This document shows positions 1-5,151 of a stretch of DNA of 7,510 bases, piece by piece. Every line of letters starts with the position of its first letter. The first letter of the stretch is position 1. The position numbers and the translations under genes were made by a program. This DNA is from an uncultured Bacilli bacterium. GTDB lineage: Bacteria > Bacillota_I > Bacilli_A > RF39 > UBA660. A model generated the notes under the pieces. It was not told the origin of the DNA. It saw nothing but the letters and a program-made list of their open reading frames with translations, and made no database searches. The stretch lies in NCBI GenBank assembly GCA_947628125.1, contig CANQYR010000049.1, forward strand, positions 1 to 7,510. Direction: 5' to 3'.

Positions 1-255
1 TTCATGCATACCTATTGGCACACCCCGACCATTATCACAAACCGTAACAGATCCATCCTTATTTAAAATAATTTTGATATAGTCACCATAACCATTTATA
101 ATCTCATCAATTGCATTATCAACAATTTCCCATACTAAATGATGCATACCTTTCTTATCAGTAGAACCAATATACATACCGGGTCTTTTCCTTACAGCTT
201 CCAACCCTTGTAAAATTTTTATAGACTTTTCATCATATGTGTTTTTATTTGCCAT
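1..255 (-). CDS. parE: DNA topoisomerase IV subunit B (ParE), N-terminal fragment
   Basis: These are the first 85 codons of a GyrB/ParE-type ATPase subunit; the gene continues beyond the left edge. The protein powers strand passage by the type II topoisomerase; ParE pairs with ParC to decatenate chromosomes. Visible motifs of the GHKL ATPase fold are GLEAVRKRPGMYIGS (residues 17-31), WEIVDNAIDE with the catalytic-type Glu43 and Mg-ligand-type Asn47, and DNGRGVP (74-80). The HHLVWEIVDN wording and the following GYGDYI resemble ParE more than GyrB from memory, but GyrB cannot be excluded without the C-terminus or the neighbour parC. The ATG is chosen because GGTGA lies 5-6 nt upstream; an in-frame ATG four codons earlier has no ribosome site and falls at the predicted transcription start. 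The gene has its own promoter, directly after the terminator of the previous operon. Confidence 0.85.
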   Translation of the reverse strand, partial: MANKNTYDEKSIKILQGLEAVRKRPGMYIGSTDKKGMHHLVWEIVDNAIDEIINGYGDYIKIILNKDGSVTVCDNGRGVPIGMHE

Positions 256-272
256 ATTCTTCACCATAAATT

Positions 273-300
273 AGTATAACATAAAATTTTCAAAAAACAA
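273..300 (-). promoter_or_regulatory. Promoter of the parE-like gene (extended -10)
   Basis: On the minus strand TATACT (273-278) is preceded by TG plus one base, which makes an extended -10 element. A weak -35, TTGTTT (295-300), lies 16 nt upstream inside the T-tract of the preceding terminator. Predicted transcription starts near 266, giving a leader of about 11 nt that begins at the GGTGA ribosome site. Confidence 0.55.
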
Positions 301-326
301 AAATGTTGACAAATCTAACTGTCAAC
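292..326 (-). terminator. Rho-independent terminator of the cca-dnaD-nth-ttcA operon
   Basis: On the minus strand a perfect 7-bp stem, GTTGACA/TGTCAAC (305-311 with 320-326), closes an 8-nt loop. It is followed by A, TTTTT, G, TTTTTT. The TAG stop codon of the ttcA-like gene lies inside the loop, so the coding region ends within the hairpin. Confidence 0.85.
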
Positions 327-1130
327 CTTATAATCATCCAAAAAACTATGATAAACCCCATCTTTTCGGTATCCTAAAACACAATTCAAATTAACATTAC
401 CCATGGCTTTAAAAAGATTATAATCAATATTACTGTCTAACTTCCTTAAAAAAGCAATAACCTTCTTCATTTCTAACCGCTTACCATCCATCTTCTTAGT
501 AAAAGAACAAGCACAATTGATAAAATGCAAATCATTATCTAAAACCCAAGCTAAAATACTTTCTTCCTTAACCAAATACAATGGCCTAATAAGCTCTAAA
601 CCTGAAAAATTATCACTAACTAACTTAGGAAGCATACAATTAACCATCGAACCATAAAACATCGATAGCAAACTAGTTTCAATCACATCATCAAAATGAT
701 GCCCAAGTGCAATCTTATTACAACCTAACTTTTTAGCCTTATTATATAAATGCCCCCTTCGCATCCTAGCACATAAATAACAAGGACTATTTAAACCATA
801 CTTATCTACCACCTTAAATATATCCGACTTAAAAACCGTAATTGGTACACCAAGACCTTCAGCATTAGCAAAAATCTTCTTTAAAGTAGCATCATCATAC
901 CCTGGATCCATCACCACATAATAAACATCAAAATTAATCTTTCCATGTTTCTTTAACTCCATCATACACTTAGCTAATAAAAAAGAATCCTTACCCCCAC
1001 TTATACAAACCATAATCTTATCATTATCACTAATTAACTCATAAGCATTTATAGCCTTAATAAACTTTGACCAAATATCCTTTCGATATTTTTTAATAAT
1101 ACTTCGCTCAATTTCTCTAACACTTTTCAA
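315..1130 (-). CDS. ttcA: TtcA-family tRNA 2-thiolation protein (PP-loop ATPase)
   Basis: This looks like a tRNA sulfurtransferase of the TtcA group: a cytosolic enzyme that adenylates a tRNA base (C32 in E. coli) and replaces its oxygen with sulfur, using an iron-sulfur cluster. The protein has 271 residues. Visible features are the PP-loop SGGKDS (44-49), the PCYLCARMRRG motif with Cys117 and Cys120, GHHFDD (143-148), and a C-terminal NCACSF with Cys206 and Cys208, which can supply the third cluster ligand. It is shorter than E. coli TtcA (about 311). The target base in this lineage is inferred; members outside Proteobacteria are less studied. The start is TTG, supported by AAAGGGAAG placed 7-9 nt upstream inside the last codons of nth. 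The 4-nt gap after the nth stop implies translational coupling. It is the last gene of the operon and ends in a terminator loop. Confidence 0.85.
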   Translation of the reverse strand: MKSVREIERSIIKKYRKDIWSKFIKAINAYELISDNDKIMVCISGGKDSFLLAKCMMELKKHGKINFDVYYVVMDPGYDDATLKKIFANAEGLGVPITVFKSDIFKVVDKYGLNSPCYLCARMRRGHLYNKAKKLGCNKIALGHHFDDVIETSLLSMFYGSMVNCMLPKLVSDNFSGLELIRPLYLVKEESILAWVLDNDLHFINCACSFTKKMDGKRLEMKKVIAFLRKLDSNIDYNLFKAMGNVNLNCVLGYRKDGVYHSFLDDYKVDS

Positions 1131-1134
1131 AAAT

Positions 1135-1761
1135 TCACTTCCCTTTATAATACTTACAAATATCTTTCAAATGACAATCAGCACATAATGGTTTTACTGC
1201 CCGGCACTTATAACGTCCAAATAAAACCATTTGATGATGAAACAATATCCACCTATCCTTACTAATTTTTTTCATAAGCTTTTCCTCAACCTCTAAAACC
1301 GAATCGGAAAAATAGGCCAAACCAAGCCTTTTACTTACCCGAAAAACATGCGTATCAACCGCGATTGAAGGCACATCATATAAATTAGCCAAAACAACAT
1401 TAATTGTCTTTCGCCCAACCCCAGGTAAACTACTTAAATAAGAAAAATCATTAGGCACCTTCCCATCACAATCCAAAATAAGCCGTTGCGCAATACTCTT
1501 AAGATAAAAAGCTTTCTTACGAAAATTACCAACTGGCCTTATAACGGCCATAATATCTTCTAAAGATGCCATAGATAAACCCTTCAAATCATACTTTTGC
1601 CACAAATCTTTCGTAACCATATTTACCCTTTTATCCGTACACTGAGCCGATAAAACAGTCGCAATTAAAAGCTCATAATCCAAATTATAATCTAACTCGC
1701 ACTTAGCATTACCATATAACTCATCTAAATAAGTAACAATTTTTTCTACCTTACTCTTCAT
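1135..1761 (-). CDS. nth: Endonuclease III (DNA glycosylase/AP lyase)
   Basis: This is a base-excision repair enzyme that removes oxidised pyrimidines from DNA and nicks the abasic site. Its 208 residues are close to E. coli Nth (211). The helix-hairpin-helix LPGVGRKT (112-119) carries the catalytic Lys118; the catalytic Asp136 lies in AVDTHVFR. The C-terminal Cys186, Cys193, Cys196 and Cys202 have the C-x6-C-x2-C-x5-C spacing of the [4Fe-4S] cluster, so the protein appears fully active. The ATG overlaps the end of dnaD by 11 nt, and no clear Shine-Dalgarno precedes it, so translation probably depends on ribosomes finishing dnaD. The dnaD-nth pair is a standard Bacilli arrangement. The stop is TGA, with the ribosome site of the next gene embedded in its last codons. 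Confidence 0.96.
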   Translation of the reverse strand: MKSKVEKIVTYLDELYGNAKCELDYNLDYELLIATVLSAQCTDKRVNMVTKDLWQKYDLKGLSMASLEDIMAVIRPVGNFRKKAFYLKSIAQRLILDCDGKVPNDFSYLSSLPGVGRKTINVVLANLYDVPSIAVDTHVFRVSKRLGLAYFSDSVLEVEEKLMKKISKDRWILFHHQMVLFGRYKCRAVKPLCADCHLKDICKYYKGK

Positions 1762-2377
1762 CTAACCAGTTATAATCAAACAACTCACTATTATCAGTCT
1801 TCTTCACAAACAAACCCTTCTTAACATCCTTCATTGTCTGATAACCTTTCTTTTGCCATTCATATAAAATCTTATCTATGTACCTTAAACTACTAACCCC
1901 ATTATAAACTGCTTCCCTTAAAGCTCCTAAAATAAGTTCCTCACTAAAACCTTTTTCAATCCAAGCCTTAATAATTTCATATTCCATCGGACTAATATTA
2001 CGCCCTAATTCCTCCTGAAAAGTTGCAAACAAATCCACCTTTTTTTCCTCAAGCTTCTTCTCATTTTCCTTTTCCATAATACTTTTATACATCGGCACCA
2101 AACTTATAATCTCACAATGCCGGTTAAAATTATCCTTACCCGTTTCCATCTTAATTAAATTTAAATTCAAAAGCTTATTAAAAGCACTTAAAACACTACC
2201 CTCATCTAAAGATAAAACCTCACAAATCTTCCCAACATCAAACGTTTTATCCATCACATCTTCAAAATACATCAAAAGCAAAAATTCCGTCAAACTAAGT
2301 TTCAAAGAAATAGCTACATTAATCAAATGCGTCGATACACTGAATCTTTTCTCCGTCAAAAATTTAATCTCCGGCAT
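1751..2377 (-). CDS. dnaD: DnaD-family replication initiation protein
   Basis: DnaD is a Bacillota protein that remodels DNA at the origin and helps load the replicative helicase with DnaB and DnaI. The 208 residues show an N-terminal winged-helix-like region (about 15-95, aliphatic helices with TEFLLLMYF and an FDVGKICEVLSLDEGSV segment), a charged linker rich in Lys and Glu (about 100-115), and the C-terminal DnaD/DnaB domain (about 116-180). The domain contains the diagnostic Y-x3-I-x3-W-x3-G motif at Tyr166, Ile170, Trp174 and Gly178, linked to single-strand DNA binding. B. subtilis DnaD is slightly longer (about 232). The ATG has a strong AGGAGG 7 nt upstream (2385-2390), which lies within the last codons of cca. 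The gene overlaps cca by 14 nt and nth by 11 nt, so the three are co-transcribed and likely coupled. Confidence 0.93.
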   Translation of the reverse strand: MPEIKFLTEKRFSVSTHLINVAISLKLSLTEFLLLMYFEDVMDKTFDVGKICEVLSLDEGSVLSAFNKLLNLNLIKMETGKDNFNRHCEIISLVPMYKSIMEKENEKKLEEKKVDLFATFQEELGRNISPMEYEIIKAWIEKGFSEELILGALREAVYNGVSSLRYIDKILYEWQKKGYQTMKDVKKGLFVKKTDNSELFDYNWLDEE

Positions 2378-3437
2378 TTAAACTCCTCCTTTTCAAATAC
2401 TTAATAATTTGCTTTCGATTATTCTTTAGCTTCCTTTCTAAAACTAAAGTTTCAATTTCTTTTAAAATATTTTTAATTTCCTTATCTTCACAATTTGTTA
2501 TTAAAGAAACTATCTTCCCATTAACCTTTAAGTCTTTTTTTGAATGAATTACCATCTTATGATATATCTTATCAACATCTTTCCTTTTAATGCCTAATAT
2601 ATCTGCTGCCACATAACAATCATACAATCCATACTCATATAAACATTCCAAAGATATTGTACCACGATTTAATATAGACGCAATCATTTTTACATGGTTT
2701 AGCTTCTCTTTTTCCAAAGGATACTTCTTATACATTTCTCCTTGCACCCAAATACCAGCCAAATCATTAACATATATAATATTATCCAAATTAATATTTA
2801 AAACCTCATCCAACATAAAATGCCGTAGAAGATAAAAACCATTAGCTAAAAAAATCTTATCCAACTCTTTCCGAATTTTATCCAAAGATAACTCCAAAAC
2901 TAAAAAACGATTAGCAAAAATAGCCTCCGCTAAAGATTTTTCAATCGTAAAACCTAAACTAGCAAACCTAATAGCCCTTAAAATCCTAAGCGGATCTTCC
3001 TTTAACTTCTCATTGGCATTCATAATACTCACAAGCTTCTTTTCCTTTAAATGCAAAAGACCATTATACATATCAATTTTTTGGCCATTTTTATCCATAT
3101 ATATTGCATTAATTGTAAAATCCCTTCGCTTACAATCATCAAATAAATTCTGCGTATATAAAACCTTCAAATGCCTATTCTTATCATAACTTTCCAAACG
3201 ATAAGTTGTTATATCAATATGAATACCCTTTTGAATTAAATGAAAAGAGCCATATTTTTCCCCTTTTAAATTACAACCAAAAATCTTGACAATATCACTA
3301 GGCAAAGCATTAGTAGCCACATCAAAATCATTTGTCTTTAAACCTAACAAATGATCCCTTACCGCACCACCAACTAAATATGCCTCAAAACCATTCTTTT
3401 CCAAAGTTTTTAATACCGTTTTAACTAAAGGATTCAA
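2364..3437 (-). CDS. cca: CCA tRNA nucleotidyltransferase (class II)
   Basis: This enzyme adds or repairs the 3' CCA end of tRNAs using CTP and ATP. From the chosen start it has 357 residues, somewhat shorter than Bacillus Cca (about 397). Motif A is VGGAVRD (22-28) with the metal-binding Asp37 and Asp39 in NDFD. DITTYR and a degenerate flexible loop (SYDKNRHL) follow, then RRDFTINA (104-111), and the nucleotide-template motif EDPLRILRAIRF (147-158). A VNGK segment (305-308) matches the tail of bacillar Cca proteins. The retained loop and the E-D-x2-R template favour full CCA addition over CC- or A-only activity; this is inference. The longest frame begins at a GTG at 3446, but TTG at 3437 is preferred because AGGTGG sits 5 nt before it and the GTG would lie almost at the transcription start. 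It is the first gene of the cca-dnaD-nth-ttcA operon. Confidence 0.93.
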   Translation of the reverse strand: MNPLVKTVLKTLEKNGFEAYLVGGAVRDHLLGLKTNDFDVATNALPSDIVKIFGCNLKGEKYGSFHLIQKGIHIDITTYRLESYDKNRHLKVLYTQNLFDDCKRRDFTINAIYMDKNGQKIDMYNGLLHLKEKKLVSIMNANEKLKEDPLRILRAIRFASLGFTIEKSLAEAIFANRFLVLELSLDKIRKELDKIFLANGFYLLRHFMLDEVLNINLDNIIYVNDLAGIWVQGEMYKKYPLEKEKLNHVKMIASILNRGTISLECLYEYGLYDCYVAADILGIKRKDVDKIYHKMVIHSKKDLKVNGKIVSLITNCEDKEIKNILKEIETLVLERKLKNNRKQIIKYLKRRSLNAGD

Positions 3438-3442
3438 GTTAA

Positions 3443-3448
3443 CCACCT
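3443..3448 (-). promoter_or_regulatory. Ribosome binding site deciding the cca start
   Basis: The minus strand reads AGGTGG, then TTAAC, then TTG. This 5-nt spacing fits TTG at 3437. The GTG at 3446 lies within the site itself and has no ribosome site of its own. Confidence 0.65.
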
Positions 3449-3454
3449 ACATAA

Positions 3455-3484
3455 AGTATACTACATTACTAACCAAAAAGCCAA
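3455..3484 (-). promoter_or_regulatory. Promoter of the cca operon
   Basis: The -10 box is TATACT (3455-3460) and the likely -35 is TTGGCT (3479-3484), with an 18-nt spacer. Predicted transcription starts near 3448, which leaves only about 11 nt before the TTG start, with the ribosome site at the extreme 5' end. The match to consensus is moderate, and the position right after a terminator supports it. Confidence 0.5.
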
Positions 3485-3514
3485 AACCTAATTATAAAAA
3501 ATGTAAAATGAATT

Positions 3515-3541
3515 AAAAAAAAAAACAGATTTTACTGTTTT
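3515..3541 (-). terminator. Rho-independent terminator of the ucpA-prepilin unit
   Basis: On the minus strand a perfect 7-bp stem, AAAACAG/CTGTTTT (3522-3528 with 3535-3541), closes a 6-nt loop. An uninterrupted run of 11 T (3515-3525) partly forms the stem base. The TAA stop of the prepilin gene lies in the loop. Confidence 0.85.
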
Positions 3542-3996
3542 AAAATAGCATTAGCTCCATCACAATCTAAAGACACATTATCTTTATTTCTATTTCTAAT
3601 CACACCATCTATATTGCCACCTTTTAAAGATAAATTAGCTAAACTAGCCTTATTAACAAGAAAATTCTCATCCTCTAACCAAACATAATAAGTCAAAACA
3701 TCACCTTCCTTTGAAACTAAAACACTACCTTCATAATTAAAAGGCATATTGTAAATAAAATAATTATTGTCCATAAGATACTTTAGCGAATAACAAACAC
3801 TGCCTTCCTCTACACTTTCTATTTGATAAGCACTAACACCAGCTTGCATTGCCCTTATAACTTCTCTTTTAAAAGTCTCCTTACGCGCACTTTTAAGAGA
3901 ATTGCTAACCAAAAAACTACCAACTAGAATAACTACAATCAAAATAAAAGAAACAATTAACGACTCTAAAACCGTAAAACCACCTTTTTTTTCCAT
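3532..3996 (-). CDS. Type IV prepilin-like (pseudopilin) protein
   Basis: The 154-residue protein begins MEKKGGFTVLESLI: a short basic leader, a Gly6/Phe7 prepilin-peptidase cleavage site, Glu at position +5 of the mature protein (Glu11), and a hydrophobic helix (about 8-31). This is the class III signal of type IV pilins, type II secretion pseudopilins and competence pseudopilins. The globular part (about 35-154) has only two cysteines, Cys68 and Cys145, which could form a disulfide. I cannot assign it to a named pilin subfamily. No prepilin peptidase, assembly ATPase or other pilin gene is in the window, so its machinery must be elsewhere or absent. ATG at 3996 is preferred over a GTG three codons upstream because AGGTG lies 6 nt before it. 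It starts 1 nt after the dehydrogenase stop, so the two are translationally coupled. Confidence 0.85.
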   Translation of the reverse strand: MEKKGGFTVLESLIVSFILIVVILVGSFLVSNSLKSARKETFKREVIRAMQAGVSAYQIESVEEGSVCYSLKYLMDNNYFIYNMPFNYEGSVLVSKEGDVLTYYVWLEDENFLVNKASLANLSLKGGNIDGVIRNRNKDNVSLDCDGANAILKQ

Positions 3997-3997
3997 A

Positions 3998-4789
3998 CTA
4001 AACACCTACACTCATAGTCTCAGGTAAAGTACTTCCGCCATCAATAACAATTGCACTTCCCGTAATATAACTATTTTCCTTACTTGCTAAAAACAAAGCC
4101 AAATTACCAAGCTCATCAATCGTTCCTAACCTTTTTAAAGGAATATTTTCGGCAATACCTAAAATAACCTTATTAGGATCAGACTCTAAACTTTCCTTAG
4201 CAATACCTTCCACCATAGGCGTCATAATATAACCAGGTAAAATAGCATTTACCATAATATTACTACTTGCTAGTTCCATCGCTAAAGACTTAGTAAAACC
4301 AAGTAAAGCTGCCTTAGTAGTTGCATAAGCTACTTCCTTACAATCACAAACCATAAGCCCCGTCACACTAGATAAATTAATAATCCGGCCATGCTTACTT
4401 TTCTTTAAAAGTGGCAAAAATACCTTAGTAACATTCCAAGTTCCCTTAATATTAATATCAAAATGAAAATCCCTTAACTCATCACTCATTTCTTCAAAAG
4501 AAGAAAGTCTTGCCACACCAGCATTATTAACTAAAATATCAATCTTTTTTTGCTCCTTAGAAATATCCTTAAAAATATCTTCTAACATCTTTTTATCCCG
4601 AATATCCGCAGCATAACCACTAATTAAAGGATAATCCTTCTTTAGCTTTTTAACTGTTTTTTCTAAAGCTTCCAAATCATAATCAATAATATAAACTCTT
4701 GCTCCCGCCTTTAAATAAGCCTTAACAATACCAAGACCATTACCCATCGCCCCACCAGTTACAATAGCTACACTCCCATCTAAATTCAT
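3998..4789 (-). CDS. ucpA: UcpA-like short-chain dehydrogenase/reductase
   Basis: This is a cytosolic NAD(P)-dependent classical SDR oxidoreductase whose substrate is unknown. The 263-residue length equals E. coli UcpA as I recall it. The Rossmann motif TGGAMGNG (11-18), Asp36 at the end of beta-2 (which usually favours NAD over NADP), NNAG (88-91), Asn113, the Ser pair at 140-141, Tyr155-x3-Lys159 and Pro185-Gly186 complete the catalytic set. The middle segment RDFHFDINIKGTWNVTK and the tail IDGGSTLPETMSVGV are very close to what I remember of UcpA, so the subfamily call is fairly firm. ATG at 4789 is chosen because AGGAGG lies 7 nt upstream; a TTG 11 codons earlier falls on the -10 box. It is the first gene of a two-gene unit with the prepilin-like gene, with which it shares a terminator. 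Its link to a pilin is unexplained. Confidence 0.9.
   Translation of the reverse strand: MNLDGSVAIVTGGAMGNGLGIVKAYLKAGARVYIIDYDLEALEKTVKKLKKDYPLISGYAADIRDKKMLEDIFKDISKEQKKIDILVNNAGVARLSSFEEMSDELRDFHFDINIKGTWNVTKVFLPLLKKSKHGRIINLSSVTGLMVCDCKEVAYATTKAALLGFTKSLAMELASSNIMVNAILPGYIMTPMVEGIAKESLESDPNKVILGIAENIPLKRLGTIDELGNLALFLASKENSYITGSAIVIDGGSTLPETMSVGV
4003..4007 (-). promoter_or_regulatory. Ribosome binding site of the prepilin-like gene
   Basis: AGGTG is embedded in the last codons of the dehydrogenase gene, 6 nt before the ATG at 3996. Reinitiation after the TAG stop is likely, because stop and start are separated by one base. Confidence 0.65.
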
Positions 4790-4796
4790 TAAGCAT

Positions 4797-4802
4797 CCTC
4801 CT
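4797..4802 (-). promoter_or_regulatory. Ribosome binding site of ucpA
   Basis: A consensus AGGAGG lies 7 nt before the ATG at 4789. It fixes the start and excludes the upstream TTG in the same frame. Confidence 0.85.
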
Positions 4803-4813
4803 ACTCTACAAAA

Positions 4814-4842
4814 ATTATACAACGAAACTTAATAAGTTACAA
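4814..4842 (-). promoter_or_regulatory. Promoter of the ucpA-prepilin unit
   Basis: The -10 box is a perfect TATAAT (4814-4819); the -35 is TTGTAA (4837-4842), spaced exactly 17 nt away. Predicted transcription starts near 4807, giving an 18-nt leader. The -35 box contains the TAA stop of the small upstream gene. No terminator separates that gene from ucpA, so read-through could also feed this unit. Confidence 0.8.
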
Positions 4843-5040
4843 GTTCTCACTTTCATTATATTTCTTCAATTTTTTTAACTCTTCCTCTTCAATCTTAACT
4901 TCTCTAATCCTTTTTAAAGAAACATCTTCAATAAGTAAATCATCATCACAATTAATAATTAATACACCATCATCATCATTTTCTTTATAAACCAAAAGCT
5001 TTTCTCCCACCTTCAAAACCACTTTCTTTTCTTTATCCAT
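4837..5040 (-). CDS. Small charged protein of unknown function
   Basis: I do not recognise this 67-residue protein. It is rich in Lys, Glu and Asp, with a lysine-rich start, two acidic clusters (Asp22-Asp24 and Asp32-Asp34) in an otherwise beta-like stretch with alternating hydrophobics (about 7-45), and a C-terminal highly charged segment (about 46-67) likely to be helical. It has no signal peptide or membrane segment and a single Cys31, so it is probably a cytosolic accessory or regulatory protein; this is inference only. The ATG is preceded by AAGGA about 11 nt upstream, a longish spacing. A candidate extended -10 promoter lies upstream, and the stop overlaps the -35 box of ucpA. Coding status is supported by the ribosome site, the fit between flanking signals, and strand agreement with all neighbours. 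Confidence 0.65.
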   Translation of the reverse strand: MDKEKKVVLKVGEKLLVYKENDDDGVLIINCDDDLLIEDVSLKRIREVKIEEEELKKLKKYNESENL

Positions 5041-5073
5041 TTAAATCTAATTCCTTTCCCTTTTATCCTTTTC

Positions 5074-5082
5074 ATTTTACCA
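5074..5082 (-). promoter_or_regulatory. Candidate extended -10 promoter of the small gene
   Basis: The minus strand reads TGGTAAAAT, a TG-n-TATAAT element with one mismatch, about 34 nt before the ATG. No good -35 box lies at 16-18 nt; TCGACA is 21 nt away, too far. Confidence 0.4.
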
Positions 5083-5100
5083 AACAATCACAAAAAATTT

Positions 5101-5143
5101 TGTCGAAAAAAGTCATATTAATTAAAAAAAACTTTTCTTGACA
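5101..5143. repeat. Imperfect inverted repeat overlapping a terminator
   Basis: Arms at 5101-5113 and 5131-5143 match at 11 of 13 positions when one is reverse-complemented, with a 17-nt spacer. The right arm is also the distal half of the terminator stem of the ATP-grasp gene, so the two pairings exclude each other. It may be chance in AT-rich DNA. Confidence 0.35.
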
Positions 5144-5149
5144 AAAAGT
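5124..5149 (-). terminator. Rho-independent terminator of the ATP-grasp gene
   Basis: On the minus strand ACTTTT pairs with AAAAGT (5131-5136 with 5144-5149), plus a T-G wobble closing a 5-nt loop. A run of 8 T follows. It begins 2 nt after the TGA stop. Confidence 0.75.
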
Positions 5150-5151
5150 AA

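Noticed and set aside
1135..1137. TGA read as tryptophan (Mycoplasma code)
   Set aside because: Two genes end at TGA with normal family lengths, the stop is followed at once by the next start, and conserved tryptophans checked are TGG.
3438..3446. GTG start for cca
   Set aside because: It lies inside the AGGTGG ribosome site and almost at the predicted transcription start; TTG at 3437 has proper spacing.
4790..4822. TTG start extending the UcpA-like protein by 11 residues
   Set aside because: The extension would encode the -10 box and Shine-Dalgarno sequence, and the internal ATG gives the usual 263-residue length.
5138..5143. TTGACA on the plus strand as a -35 box
   Set aside because: No -10 box lies 16-18 nt downstream, and no plus-strand gene follows; the bases belong to a minus-strand terminator loop and stem.
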